DNA of 64,000 bases from Macrotis lagotis (GCF_037893015.1 NC_133666.1:264113609-264177608), one strand, 5' to 3'. Shown: positions 22,770-35,847, numbered from the stretch's first letter. The notes: generated by a model from the sequence alone, not told the origin. A program made the numbers and translations.

Positions 22770-23450
22770 CCAACATTTCTATATTAACTATGTTGCAAAA
22801 GGAAAAAAAATCAAGACAAATAAAGTGAAGTCTATAACCCAAAGATCATTAAAAATGAGGGGAAAATCCACATGTACAAAAATATGTATGGCACCTCTTT
22901 TTGTAGTGACATATAATTGGAAATTGAGGGAATGCCCATCAATTGGGGAATGACTGAAGAAGCTATGGTATATGAATGTTAAGGACTATTATTGTTTTGT
23001 AAAAATCACAAGCAGACTTCAGAAAAACATGGAAAGACTTGAATGAACTGATGCTGAGTAAAGTGAGCTGAACCAGGAGAACATTGTAGAACTAACAGCA
23101 ACATTGTGAGATGATCAACTATGACAAACTCAACTCCCCTCAATAGTTCAATGGTCAAGGGCCATTCTGAAAGATCTATTAAGGAAAATCCACGTCCAGT
23201 GAAAAAACTATGAATTCTGAATGCAGAGCAAAACATTCTTAGTATTAATTGCTCTTTGTAACATAACTAATATGGAAATGTGTTAAACACTATTTTATAT
23301 ACATACTTATATAAAATTGTTTGTACCATGGGGAGGGGATTGAAAGGGAAGGTTCTAGAAAAATATGGAACTCAAAAGCTTGCAAAAGGATAAATGTTGA
23401 CAACTATCTTTGCATGTAATTGGAAAAAATGTTTGGAGTAAAAAATCTTT
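22770..23450 (+). mobile_element. L1 3' end, 5'-truncated
   Basis: 'cccatcaattggggaatgac', 'gagctgaaccaggagaacat', 'ttgtttgtaccatggggagg' and 'ctttgcatgtaattggaaaa' are the standard L1 3' landmarks here, ending in an A-rich tail. Confidence 0.82.
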
Positions 23451-23762
23451 TAAAAATATAGCAAAAAAATGATTTTATTTACACTAAGAGTTCATCAGTT
23501 CTCTCTCTGGAAATAAGTGTTTTCCATCATGAAATTTTTGGAGTTACTGTGATGCATTGAAATGATGAGAATAGCTAAATCTTTAATAGCTAATTATCAT
23601 TATAATGTGACTGCTCCTGTTTACAATGTCTTTCTGTTTCTACTCATTTCACTTTATATCAGTTAATTTAAATTTTATCAGTGTTTTTTTGAAACCACAA
23701 CCTTAGACATATCTTACACACAAAATTATTTCATTTTAATCCTATACCACAGAGGTAAAAAC

Positions 23763-24000
23763 CAAGATGGTAGAGTAGAAGCAGAAACTCAACTGAATTC
23801 ACCCAACATTCCTATATAAATAACTCTAAAATAACATGTCAAATGGAATTCTGAAATGGCTTAACCAATAGAAGGTTAGGGGTGAGATGTTTTTCCAGTC
23901 TAAAACAATTTAGGAGGTTGGCAGGAGAGATCTGTAATGCCACAGTAGGGGTTGGCTTGAAGTACTTGTAGCAATATTAGCAATGGGCCTTGGAGGCATT
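23763..24000 (+). mobile_element. L1 5'-UTR fragment
   Basis: Begins 'ccaagatggtagagtagaag', the L1 5' start, followed by 'ttttccagtctaaaacaatt' and 'aggaggttggcagg'. It abuts an L1 in the opposite orientation. Confidence 0.6.
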
Positions 24001-24009
24001 CCAAATTCA

Positions 24010-26190
24010 TGATCATCTCTTCAATTTTCAATATATATTCTTGTAGATATTAGTCATTTTTCTTGTTGTATCCAAGTATAAGCACTATTTTCTAGCCATT
24101 AGGCATAGTTCCAAATCCAGGAATGGTTGGATCAGTTCACAACTCCACTAGCAGTGTATTAGGGTGCCTATTTTCCCACTTCTCCTTCAGCATTCATTAT
24201 TTTTCTTTTTTTTTTCATTCTGATAGATCTTAGAGTTGTTTTTTGCATTTGTCTATTCATGATAAAGAGCATTTTTTTTTCATATTAGGTTAGATTACTT
24301 CTTCTGAAAATAACCTGTTTATATCCTTTGACCATTTATCCATTGCAGAATGCTTATTATTTTTATAAATTTGACTCAGTTTCTTATATCTCAGAGAAAC
24401 TTGCTGTAAAGTTCTCCCCTCAGTTTCCTCCTTTCCTTCTAAATTTAACTGCATTTCATTTTGTTTGCACAAACCTTTCTTAATTTAATGTGATAAAAAA
24501 TCATTAATTTAATTTCCTGTGATTCTCTCATTATCTTGTATAATAAAGTCTTCACTTGTACATAAATCTCATAACTATTTTTTCCATGCACCCCTAATTT
24601 GCTTATTATATCATGCATTATGTCTAGCCATGTACTCATTTTGACTTTGTTTTGATGTGCAGTGTGAGATGTTGATTTATGCTTAGTTTCTCCTAAACTG
24701 TTTCTCAGCAATTTTTGTCAGTTAGTTCTTGTTCTAGAAGTTTGTATCTTTGTGTTAATCAAACATTAGATTATTGTTATTTGTATATTATATACCTAAT
24801 CTAATCTACATATCAATTTAACAATCTATTTCTCATCCATTACCCATTTATTTTGTTGATTACTGTGATTACTGTTTTGTAGTATATTTTGAAATCTAGT
24901 ACTGCTAAGTACTTCTTTTTCCTAGACAGTCCTCCAACTCCACCAAATATACCTATTGTTAAGAAGGGATAAAGCCATATATTCTATGACTAAAAAGGAA
25001 GTTTGGCATATAGTCAGGTAAATTAGTTCTTAATAATTGCCTTAATTTCATCTTTATTGGTTGTACATTTTTAAAAATTTTTGATGCTGGTGATTTGATG
25101 GTTTTGGTTTTCTTTAAAATGAATTAACCGATTGTTCATCCATTTTTTTCCCCTAAAACCCCTAATTTTGTTAGTTTATTTTTTCAATTTTCAATACTAT
25201 TAATCTCTCCTTTGATTTATTTTCAAGATTTCTAGTTTGCTGTTTAATTGGAAATTAATTATTTTATTTATAGTTTTTAGTTGAATGCCCAATTCATTGA
25301 TTTGCTTTCCCTTTTTTATTGATGTAAATGTTTAGAGATATAAAATTGTCCCTAAGCATTATTTTGACTGAATACCACTAATGTTATCTTCTCTCATTGT
25401 TGTCGTACCCTTTTATGAAATTATTGATCTATGATTTGTTCTTGAACTCACCCAATCTTTAGTATTATATTATTTAATTTTCCAACTAATTTTTTAATCT
25501 ATGTTTCTAAGACTGAACTAAATGAAATTTTTATTGCATTATAACCATAAAAGGGTGAATTTGATCATTCTCTTCTTTGCATTTGTGAGGTTTTTATGCT
25601 ATAGTCAATTTTTGTGAATGTACCAGGTACAGCAGAGAATAAGGTTAACTCCTTTCTATTCTCTCTATTCTCATTCAATTTTCTCCATAGATTTGTCATA
25701 TCTAACTTTTCTAGAATTCAATTCCTTTCTTCAACTTATCTTTATTTATTTTATGGTTAGAATTCTAGTTGTTAGAGAGGTAATCCTTGAAATCCTTTAC
25801 TAGTAAAATTTCATTATTTCCTCCTGTAATTCATTGAACTTTTCCATTAAGAATTTGGATGCTCTACCAATTGGTATATAGATGTCTAGTTATTGTTACT
25901 TAATTGTCTATGGTACCTTTTAGCAATATATACTTCCCCTGATTATCTTTTTAATTGAATCTATTTTTATTTTGTCTGAAAATACTACTCTTTCTGTTTT
26001 TAATTTCAGTTGAAGCATAATAGATTCTTATTTTAATTCTACATTTATCTTTCTGCTTCAAGTGTGTCTTTTGTAAACAACATATTGTTGAATTCTGGAT
26101 TCTAATTCATTCTCCTATCCACTTCTGTTTTATAGGCCTGTTCTTCCCTTTCCTATGAACATTTATGACTGCTAAATGGGTATTTTCCTC
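24010..26190 (-). mobile_element. L1 LINE relic, antisense (ORF2 to 3' region)
   Basis: 'cctttgaccatttatccatt', 'ttcacaactccactagcagt', 'ttgtagtatattttgaaatc' and, further right, 'ttttatttgataccaccaa'-like diverged ORF2 complement through 'cttttgtaaacaacatattg' (EN region). No intact frame. A patch at 24924-25004 matches DNA outside the element. Confidence 0.7.
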
Positions 26191-26269
26191 CATCCCATTA
26201 TCTTCTGTTTATAAACCTTGGCTCCGCCCCTCTAAATCTCACTTCTATAGTTTTACATTTTACAAAGCA

Positions 26270-26455
26270 TATTTCTGATAACAACCTGCAATGCAGGCTG
26301 CCAACACTATTTTCCTTATTGTGTAGATGAGGATTATGAAACTCAGATCGTGCACTTCAAATATGTGTGGTCACACTGCTAATAATTACAGAAAAGGGAT
26401 TGGAACCAAGAATTTTTGTCTCTAATTTCTACATTCTTATTACCACACTGCAATG
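26270..26455 (-). repeat. MIR relic, antisense
   Basis: 'attgtgtagatgaggattat' and 'ggtcacactgctaataatta' in order. Confidence 0.5.
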
Positions 26456-26819
26456 TCTGGTAGAGTTGCTAAGGAGAAGAAAGTAGAAAGGTACCAGATT
26501 TCTGAAGGAGACTGGGGAAAAATAAAAAGTTCTCAGAAAGTAAAGATTGGGGTATCTTCAAAGATAAACTTTGCCTTTCCATTTTTGCCTATGTTTAACC
26601 CTTAGCAATTACTTTTATATGCTCTTACATGAAACCATTTCTGATTGAGATTTGTACTCTAAAGATGTAAGCTTTTGTTTGCTATCCAATTTGAATTAAA
26701 AATTAGGAATATTATAATTCTTCAAAAAATACTTTCTATCTTACAATACTAATTGATTAAAATTAATCAAATATGTAAAGAATTGCTGTGTAGGAGGTCC
26801 TGTCTGGTCAACTGGGAAT

Positions 26820-27893
26820 CAGTCCCTATTCTCTGTTGGGTGAGACATGTACATATAAAAAAAGAAATTCAGAAAAGATGCAAAGTAACTTTAGGGAGAA
26901 GATACTAGCACTTGAGTAGATCATAAAAGACTTCATATAGAAAATGGTTTTTTGTTGAATCTTGAAGGAAACTAGAGATTTTAAAGTTGAGATAGATAGG
27001 GAATGCATTTTAGGCATTGGGTATATCCAATGCAAAAGGCAAGGAATCTGGAGATATGGTATGTATAAAAGACAGCATGAAGGACAATTTGGCAGGGTTG
27101 CAATATACTACACTTGTATGTGGTATACTCCATATATATGTAGAGGGGTAATGAGTAAAAATGTTGGAAAGATAGGTTGGCGTCATATTGCTAAGGATTT
27201 ACAATCCCAAACAGAAGTGTTGGTGCTTAATTCTTGAAATATCAGGGAGTCATTAGTCTATTGAGAATGGTAGTGATGGTTAGATCTGCTTTTGAGGAAA
27301 AGCATTTTGGAAGTTGTGTGGAAAATAGATTGGAATGGGGAAAGACGAATCAGGGATACAATTATGAGGCTATTACAGGAGTCAATCAGTAGAAGCATTA
27401 GGATTCTGAAGTGTGAATGGAGAAGCAACTGCAGATATAATGAGTTTTTTTGAAGGTAGATGTAGCAATATTTGACAATTGATAAGCTATATGGAGTGAG
27501 GGACAGTCAAGTCAATGCACATTGATTACAATACAAATTTAAGCACCAGGGAAACAAACACAAGCAAAAAAGAATTATAGCCCTTACCCTCAATAAGCTT
27601 ATGTTTGAATTAAGGAAAGCTACACATAAAAAGGAGATGAAACAGGGAAGGAGAGTAGATACTTATGTGAGGAAATAGAGGGGAAATCCAGAAAATGAAA
27701 TAAAGTTGGTCTGGGACCTTCCTCAAAATAGAGTTTCTATGAGGAACTCAGGGTTAAGGATGACACTGAAATTGTAGAAGATGGGAAGGTTTGGGAAGAC
27801 AATGAGTTCTGCTTTTGATGTGTTTTTAATATATCTATCTATCTATCTATCTATCTACCTATCTATAAATATGCATTATTTACATATGTGTCT

Positions 27894-27943
<50 letters not shown>

Positions 27944-28050
27944 CACATCTAGTTAGAAATGTTAAAATAGCACATCTTAATGTCCAGGAAACAGTTGGAA
28001 ATGTGAGACTAGAAGGTAGGGAACAAAACAGGGAATCAGATTTCTTTTAG
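26820..28050 (-). mobile_element. L2 LINE relic, antisense
   Basis: 'ttgaatcttgaaggaaacta', 'gggaatgcattttaggcatt', 'agattggaatggggaaagac' and 'gaggctattacaggagtcaa' follow L2 order. A second L2 3'-end piece (about 27510-27700) and a microsatellite interrupt it. Confidence 0.68.
27833..27942 (+). repeat. (CTAT)n plus (TG)n compound microsatellite
   Basis: (CTAT)n at 27833-27866, then (TG)n at 27899-27942. Confidence 0.95.
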
Positions 28051-28517
28051 CTTGATTAGTAGGTCAGTTCTATAAAACAAACCCAGAGTCATTGATTGTG
28101 GTTTGTTAGTATTCTTATAGTCGTGGAGAATTTGAATTTCTGTCTGTTTTCTAACCAATTTTCAATAGCAAGGGTTTGCTGCTAAGTCTGGCAAGAGCAC
28201 TCCCTCTTGTGGCTATTCATAGCATGGTCCTCAAAGTCAGACTGCCCAACATACTGTTGGTAGAGGAGTTGCCTTGTGAATTCTTGTGATGGTTCTTTCT
28301 CCTTTTCCATTTCGATCTTCTTTCTCGATTTTGTAGAATTTAAAACTGGACAGGACCTTAAGGACACTGATCCATTTGCTCTTTTTTATAGTTGGAGAAG
28401 AAAGTCTAGCTCTGGATCACACTAGTAGCTAAATGATTTAACCTGGGTAACCAAAGACTGGATCATTTCTGTTATCCAATGCTCAGCAAATTATGCTTAT
28501 TTATGGATGACTACAGC

Positions 28518-28590
28518 TAAGAATGATTTTTTACATTTTTAAATAAAATTATATCATTTTTAAAAGGTAAAAATGTAAAAAACATTCTTA
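28518..28590. repeat. Near-perfect inverted repeat (hairpin)
   Basis: Arm 28518-28541 (24 nt) pairs with 28568-28590 (23 nt) with a single unpaired A and a 26-nt AT-rich loop. Could be a small MITE-like relic. Transcription is unknown. Confidence 0.75.
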
Positions 28591-28889
28591 ACTCTGGAGG
28601 CAGAACAAAACAGAGGTTGACCCTTGCTAGCATGCTATACTATTCCTTTGTTCTCACAGACAAATACTTCTCTGCATATAACTGTGGCTACAGTAAGCAT
28701 TTTAAGACTTGATCTCCTAAACCGTGTAGGTGAGTAACTTCTTAGATAGCTAAGGCATAGCATTGTAGCAATGGTACAAATTACTTTTATCCTGAAAATA
28801 GAAATAAAGCAAATATTAAGAATAATCACAAAAGAACTATAGAATTGATAACTGGATACCTTCCTGAATCATCAGATTTAATCAGAGTC

Positions 28890-29050
28890 CAAGTTTTAGA
28901 GCTGCCAAGGACCTCAGAGCATCTAATGAGGGTTTTTCATTTTAAAAATAAACCAAGGTCATACAAATAGTTTTAGAAGTTGAATTGGAACCTAGCACTC
29001 TGACTCTAAGGTCAATCCTATGCCCACTTTGTCATACTGCCTCCTTTGCA
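28890..29050 (-). repeat. MIR relic, antisense
   Basis: 'taaaccaaggtcatacaaat' and 'acctagcactctgactctaa' are consistent with diverged MIR complement. Confidence 0.5.
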
Positions 29051-29064
29051 CCATAATAGAATAA

Positions 29065-29180
29065 TAAGTCAATAAATATTTATTAAGCACTACAATTTAC
29101 CAGAAACTATATTAAACTCTGGCATTACAAAGAATTTCCGAAGACATCTATTGCTTACAAGAAGCTTACTATATTTCCTT
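29065..29180 (-). repeat. L2 3'-end fragment, antisense
   Basis: 'aataaatatttattaagcac' and 'aagaagcttactatatt' match the L2 3'-end complement. Confidence 0.5.
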
Positions 29181-29309
29181 TTATGGACAATAGTCTTTAG
29201 TACTTAGAGTACTGACCCACTGAATTGCCTAAGGTTAAGACAACACTAGGAAGGGATCATGGGGGACTCCTAGTCCGACTCCTATTCAAGGCAGGAAGAT
29301 GATCCTTTG

Positions 29310-29977
29310 ACAAGAGTTGGGCTAGATGTCCCCCTAAGGATGTATGCTCATTTGGCTTTTTTTAAAAAAAACCTTTTAGTTAAAGAAAAATTCAATTCTC
29401 TTCTTCACCCTCAGTTTATTCCAATTTGGAAAATTGTAGCTAGAACGTTTTCCCTAACAACTGATGTTATTAATGGCTCATAATTATCAATACTTAGTCT
29501 AGAGTGATTAAAATAGCTTTTCATTAATTAATAACTTATCTGCATCCATTTTCCTAACAGAAAAGGCCCCAAACTGTGACAATGTAACCTCATATGTAGT
29601 CTGAAAGACTTTCTCCTCCCCTTCAAACTAGCCATTGGTCTGAATCGTCAAGGTTACAATCCAATTAATATGCTCCCTCTTACCACTCTCTAGTAATATA
29701 TTTTCCTCACCCCAGTCATTATACTAATGAACACAGGGGAGTATATAGTAATATATATGTATTTCATTGAGCAGACATACTTGCAGAAGACAAGGTTCCT
29801 AGGTCAATGGATGACTAGTTGGAGCTAGTTTTTAACCTCCTGGGTAAGAAGGCTTAATGTTAGATGAGGGTACCTCACTCAGCTGGATGATTCCTCAGGG
29901 TCATTTTTTTTGTCTTACACTCACCTTGGTCATGTAGACACAACAGTCAGAGGCAGACCCCCTCTCTTTGTAATGTG
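29310..29977. other. Unassigned intergenic sequence
   Basis: No repeat recognised. Contains several TAATTA-type AT-rich words around 29460-29540. Possible conserved noncoding DNA, untestable here. Confidence 0.35.
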
Positions 29978-29991
29978 TTTATATATTTTTA

Positions 29992-30182
29992 TTTTTATTT
30001 TTGTTTATTTATTTATTCATTGATTGATTGATTGAATTAGGTTTTTGCAAGGCAATGGGGTTAACTGGCTTGCCCAAGGCCACACAACTAGGTAATTATT
30101 AAGTGTCTGAGGCCAGATTTGAAGTCAGGTACTTCTGACTCCAGGGCTGGTACTCTATCCACTGCGCCACCTAGCCACCCTA
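29992..30182 (-). repeat. tRNA-derived SINE with TSD, antisense
   Basis: (ATTT)n/(ATTG)n tail side, 'tttgcaaggcaatggggtta' to 'cgccacctagccaccc'. TSD TTTATATATTTTTA at 29978-29991 and 30183-30196. Confidence 0.93.
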
Positions 30183-30196
30183 TTTATATATTTTTA

Positions 30197-30834
30197 AACT
30201 AATAATCTCTTCTTACATTCTATGGAAGCCAAATGCTCTACATTCCTCACAACTGATACACTTTATGTTTTAGTTTTACTTTGCCCTTTACAAAGAAAAC
30301 TTTGAATATAAAATTTTTTTCGTTACTTTACTATATTGAGGGGGAAATGTCATGCAAGTAATTTTCAAACATTTAAAATACCTTCAACAATGCTATTATG
30401 TACAACTAGCCCAAAACTCAAACTACGAATTATTTCTTTTCTTGTTTTTTCTTTTTTTTACAAAAATCTTTAGTAGTGTAAAGGTAATATGGTTTTGAGA
30501 AGATGTAGCATGCAAACTCTGAAATAGTTTTAAGATTTTGAATTTGGTTCCAAGAACAAGCTAGGGTTTTTTTTTCCCCCAAAGAATTATTTGGTGATAC
30601 ATTTTTTTTGGTCATGGTCAACTATGAAATAAAGAGAAAATACAACTGGTTTCTATTCCTGTTTCTGCCTCCCCCCCCCCTTATTCAGTAGAGTAGTGAA
30701 AAAAAAAATCAAAGTGATCAAAGAATGACAACTTTTAAGGTCTGAAAATGTTAATTTGTATTGCTGCCTTAAATAAAAGATCCTGTACAAGTATCATTAG
30801 ACATTAGAAAGAAGTATCCAATTTAAGAGTCATA
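30197..30834. other. Unassigned intergenic sequence
   Basis: Nothing recognised beyond short homopolymer runs, including a C10-11 run near 30672. Confidence 0.4.
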
Positions 30835-30960
30835 AGATCTGAATTCTAATCTCAGCTCTATTACTTAGTACTTGTGTGACCTTGAGTAAATAACTTCATC
30901 TCTCTCTGATTCAGGTTTCAAATTTATAAATTGAGGAGTTTTCACTAGATCCCAGATTTT
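30835..30960 (+). repeat. MIR-type SINE, sense
   Basis: 'ctcagctctattacttagta', 'tgtgaccttgagtaaataac' in order. Confidence 0.65.
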
Positions 30961-31179
30961 TAACATGAACTCCTAGACCCTTAAAGATTTCATGGAAAGA
31001 ATTTAAAGTTTCTGTGAATTTGGATGGGGAAACATTATGTGTTTTTATTAACCTTTGGTTTATTTTGTAATCCAGCATATTTTATTTTATACATTTAAAG
31101 TTATCATTCTGAGAAGGAATCCATGTTCACTTGCCAAAGAAGTCAATAATACAAAAAAAGATTGAGAGATGTTATATTA

Positions 31180-31350
31180 AATACTAACAATAAGAAGCAT
31201 TTATATAGTTTCTTAAGGTAGTATCCTTACAACAATCCCGTGAGGTAAGTGCTATTATCATTCTGGTTTTACAGATGAGGAAACTGAAGGAGATCAAGGT
31301 TACATTATCAGTTAATTGAGAATCTAAGTTCTCTTATCACAAAAGAGAAT
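31180..31350 (-). repeat. MIR/THER1 SINE, antisense
   Basis: 'ccttacaacaatcccgtgag', 'ggttttacagatgaggaaac' in order. Confidence 0.78.
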
Positions 31351-32479
31351 TGTTTCTACTTTAAGGACTAAGAATCTGACCCTGGACAACCATAAAAAAG
31401 GAAAGTTCACTGAAAGGTCCCAGTATGGCTTCAGCATAAAATACAATGGAGTACAAATATCAGTAGATCCTGGAAAATTTCTCCATCAAGTTTCTGATTC
31501 AGAGTTGGAAGAAAACTAATGCATTTCCTTTAGCATTCAGGAAAAAAACCAAATGATTTATTAGGTAAGATCACACAATGCTCAAAACAATTTGCAAAAT
31601 CAAAAAGAAGAATTGGGTACAACTAAGTCAATTTTAAATGATGTTATATATGGAGGGGGTGATGACTGAAACTGGCAGTTTACTAATTTTCCTATAAAAG
31701 TACAATTCTAGTTCATTTAAATTGACTAATTTTAAGACAGAATACCAGATCAAAGTTAAAATAAAAGTTGATTATATCTAGGGAATTGCTACTATCACTG
31801 CTGAATTTCTGTCTTTTCTGCTGTTTTTATAAAAAGCAAGAACATATGAAAAGGGATTTATTTTCTCAGTACTTTCTTGAAAAAAGAAAATCTGACCAGG
31901 GCATTTTGCATGATTCAACTTCTGAAATGATAGGTTTGAACACTTTTCCAAAACTCTTTTGTTCAGACTGTTATGACTGATTTGCTTTCAGATTCTGATT
32001 ACACTCTCTGTTTACCACAGAATAACTTTTAATAGCTTCAAGAAAAAGCCCCTTAACCAAACAGCAAGCAGGAACAAGTAATTCTAGTTATTCTCCTCTC
32101 TCCAAATCCTTCCTCCTCCAAATCCCTCCCTACCAAAAAATAGGAAATGATAATAAAGGGTTTTCTTGGTCCCTCCTCTGTTACATTTTCAAGATTCTAT
32201 TTTCACATCACCTGTTAATAATCATGGTTTGCTGGCTTCAACATCTTAGACACTTAGATTTAAAAAAAGATACTTAGATTTAAAAAAGAAAGCAGAAAGA
32301 ACCCTAACTTTTTAAATGTTCTGATGACAAGAGCTGGGGACCTGAAGAGGAGGAAGAAAGTAGTGTTTGATGGGAAAGTTAATTTCATTTCCCTGGGCTA
32401 TCCCCATGAAAGTCAATCATGAAAATCAAGAAGTTTTATTGGAGGTCAGCTGTATGCAGAATACTATGTTAGGCATTGA
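31351..32479. other. Unassigned intergenic sequence
   Basis: No repeat family recognised. The 70-codon frame at 31768-31980 has no domain signature. Confidence 0.4.
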
Positions 32480-34740
32480 AATATAGCTGGTGATTTCAAA
32501 TTAAAAAACAGAAAAAAAATTTGAGCCACTCTGTAGGTCTCTTGGATACCTACTAGCTTAATATCTTTTATAAAGTGTGATGCTCAAAACCAAATACAGA
32601 ACTCCTGAAAAACTCTGACCAGAGAAAAAGATCATAGAACATTGAATTTCCACATTTTCAGCGCACCCCAGAATGACATTAGCTGTTTTGACTGCATTTA
32701 CCACTGTTTTCTCCAAAGATTTCTTTTCATGTGAATCTTATTCATGTCTAGTCCTGCCATCCCCCTCTTAGAGTTGTGAAATTGACTGTAAAAAAATGAA
32801 ATAAAACCTAGCATGTAATTTAAATCTCACTGGTTAAATCTCATTAAAAAAGAAAAAAAACAACCTAGCCTCTTATGCAAATTCTCCGTACTTTTGTGGA
32901 TCTTGACAATCATTCTTTTATGCCAGTTAAATCTTGAAACTTCTTGTCATTTGCAGACTTGATAAGTGCTTCATCTATATGTTCATCTAAAGTCATTGAA
33001 AAAATTGTTGAACATCCCAGAGTAAATTTCCAATTCCTTAGGCATTCCACTCTAAGTTCACACATTGTCCCAGTGATACCTACTTTTGAGTCTAGTCAAT
33101 CGAGTTCTAAAAACAATAACTAACCATCCAATCAAAATCTAGCTAGTCAAATACTTAATGAAAACTAAGCATACTTCATCACTCTATATCATTTTGTTCT
33201 TTTAAAAAAGGTGAAAAAACTAGGGGATTGTGTTGGAAAGGGACTTTTAAAAAGGAGTATAGAATAATATCAGGAAGGTGAGGGAGAAGATAAGGGAGGG
33301 GAATTTTAGAGGAGTGGGTAAAATAAGGAATTGGAAGGTAAGGAAAAAGGTTAAGGCAATAGGGATAAATTAAAAAGACTGAGAAGGAAAATGGTGAGTA
33401 AAAGTAAGAATGAGGGAAATTCACAAATAATAATTAGGACTGTCAAACTTATAAGAGTATAAGTAATTCCCCAATTGATAAGTGGTCAAAGATATGAACA
33501 ATTTTTTAAATAAAGAAATCTAAACAATTTAGTCATTTAAAAATGCTCTAAATTATTATTATTGATTACAGAAATGCAGAGTAAAGCAACCTTGAGATAT
33601 CATTTTATACCTACCAGACTGATTAAAATGATAGAAGGGGAAAGTGACAAATGTTAAAGAGGATGTAGAAACACTGGGACACTAATTAATTGTTTGTGAA
33701 ATTGCAAAATGGTCCAAACATTATGGAAAGGGATCTGAAATTATGCCTAAGGAATGAGTAAACTGTCTGTACTCTTTGACCCAGCAATACCACTTCTTGG
33801 GCTATTTTCAAAAGATGATAGGAGAAAAGGAAAAGATCTATGTGTTCTAAAATATTTATAGCAATTCTTTGTAGTGGCAAAGAGGAAACTGAAGGGTAAT
33901 GGCTGAACAAGTTGTGGTATATGATTATGATCTAATATTGCTATGCTATAAGAAATGATGAGCTCAACAACTTCTTCATATGTTACTTTATATATACCTG
34001 TATATATAAAGTAACATGAGAAAAGATAGTATCTGAAAAAGAAGATACTATCTGCATCCAGAGAAATAACTGATAAATATATTTACACATATACATGTAT
34101 TTATACATGTGTATATATGTACACACACATATATATACATTTGAGTCCAATGGCAGTCATCTCAGCGGGGAGAAGAAAAAATAATTTACATGATAATTTG
34201 TTATATATGTGAAAGGAATAGTAAATTGTACACACTAGATTTGTAGTTTCAAGTGTAAACATTTTTTATTATACTATGTTATGAACATGTTTGTTTCATT
34301 CCATAAATTAAAAGGAAAAGAAAAAGAAAAAGAAATTATTTTAGTTTGGCTTGACTGACTCTTTTTAAAATTATTCTAATGGGGGGGTTTGATTGACTCT
34401 TGATGAAGCCATGCCCACTTTTAGAGATTACTTTTTCTACTTCTGAATTTTCAGGAACTCTCCCTTTAATAATTTAATTCTAGAATTTTAGCAATAAAGT
34501 GAAGCTTACTGGAAAATAGTTTTCAAGCTTGATATTTTTTATCCTTTCCCTTTAAAAAATAATCCATATTTGCCCTTCTTTAGTAATAAAACTTGATAAC
34601 TTTCTCTTGTATGCTATAATTTTTTCAAATATCACTGACAGAGATTAAATCACACACATGAGTTTTTTTGTATTTGCTTGTTTTCCCCAATTTCTATTGA
34701 ATTGAGGGTAGCTAACCCTAACTGACGATCTCCTCAATTA
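32480..34740. mobile_element. CR1/L3-type LINE relic split by L1
   Basis: 32880-33140 carries 'gtcatttgcagacttgataa', 'ttcatctaaagtcattgaaa', 'ttgttgaacatcccagag' and 'gagtctagtcaatcgagttc', the block order of vertebrate CR1-type LINEs. 34490-34600 continues it ('gtgaagcttactggaaaata', then 'tgcccttctttagtaataaa'). The L1 at 33430-34335 lies between. Very old. The orientation relative to CR1 ORF2 was not established, so the strand is left open. Confidence 0.6.
33430..34335 (+). mobile_element. L1 3' part, 5'-truncated, inserted in CR1
   Basis: 'ttccccaattgataagtggt', 'actctttgacccagcaatac', 'actatctgcatccagagaaa' and an A-rich end near 34310-34335 are L1 3' landmarks. ORF2 C-terminal codons are decayed. 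Confidence 0.8.
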
Positions 34741-35104
34741 TCTTGAGTTGTTGCTACTCCTATTAACCATTTTTGTGGCATTTTTCCCAGTCCAAAGACT
34801 GTTCTCTTTTGAAGGGAAAACTGAAGAGTCAATATACAAATCAATCTTTATTGAGCTCTGATTATATGCAAGATCCCAAGGGAGATACAGAAATACATAA
34901 TGACTGGTTCTTGGCATCCTCAAGGGATTTGTAATTTAGCAGAGATTTGTAGAGATAAAACAATTTCAAATGACCAAAATTGAAGGATTATGTAATGGAT
35001 AAAAAGTATTTTAGGAGTTCAGAAGGAGTGACTCCTTTTTATTGTTATGACCACAAAAAATTTCATAATGTTGTCTTTGAATTGAATGCTGAAGAATGAA
35101 TAAG

Positions 35105-35255
35105 GGGGCGGCTATGTGTCGCAGTGAATAGAGCACCAGCCTTGGAGTCAGGAGTACCTGGGTTCAAATCCGACCTTAGACACTTAATAATTACCTAGCC
35201 ATGTGGCCTTGGGCAAGCCACTTAACCCCATTGCCTTGAAAAAAATCTTAAAAAA
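35105..35255 (+). repeat. tRNA-derived SINE with TSD, sense
   Basis: Starts at the 'ggcggctatgtgtcgcagtg' head and ends at 'ccattgccttg' plus an A-rich tail. TSD AAGAATGAATAAG at 35092-35104 and 35256-35268. Confidence 0.93.
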
Positions 35256-35799
35256 AAGAATGAATAAGATTCAATTTGGAAGATGGATAGGGTGGGGCAG
35301 GAGAATATATTCCAGGCAGAGGGAATAATACAATCAAAGACCCATAAGCACATTAAAGGGATAAGAAGCACTAGAGTTTTCTTGGAACATACTATTCCTG
35401 TAGGAAAATAAAGAAAACTGAAGTTAGGGACATAATGTAAAAACTTTAAATATTGGACTAAAAAGTTTAGGTTCCATTTAGTAGGTCATGGGGAACCAAT
35501 GAAATTTGAAAAAGACAGTGATCAGCCCAATGCTTTAAGAAAATCAATTTGGTGTTAATGTGCAGATGAATTAGGGGGAAGAGTAGAGATGTGAAGTAGA
35601 CACAAAGTTGCTAAGACATGATTATGCCTTATAGAGAATACTTTGGATTGTCAACAACAATTGGAAAGATGAATACAGCTATGAAGGATGAAGTTGATAG
35701 GATTTATCAACTGGTAGAATGTAAAGGCAAAGTAAAGGGAAGATTCAAAAGGGTTTCTGAGGTTTCTTACCCAGAGGACTGGAGGAATGGATGTATATC

Positions 35800-35804
35800 T
35801 AATG

Positions 35805-35847
<43 letters not shown>

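Noticed and set aside
23763-26190. Twin-priming inversion of a single L1
   Set aside because: The sense 5'-UTR piece lies beside the 3' end of the antisense L1, not its 5' end, so the geometry does not fit one inverted insertion.
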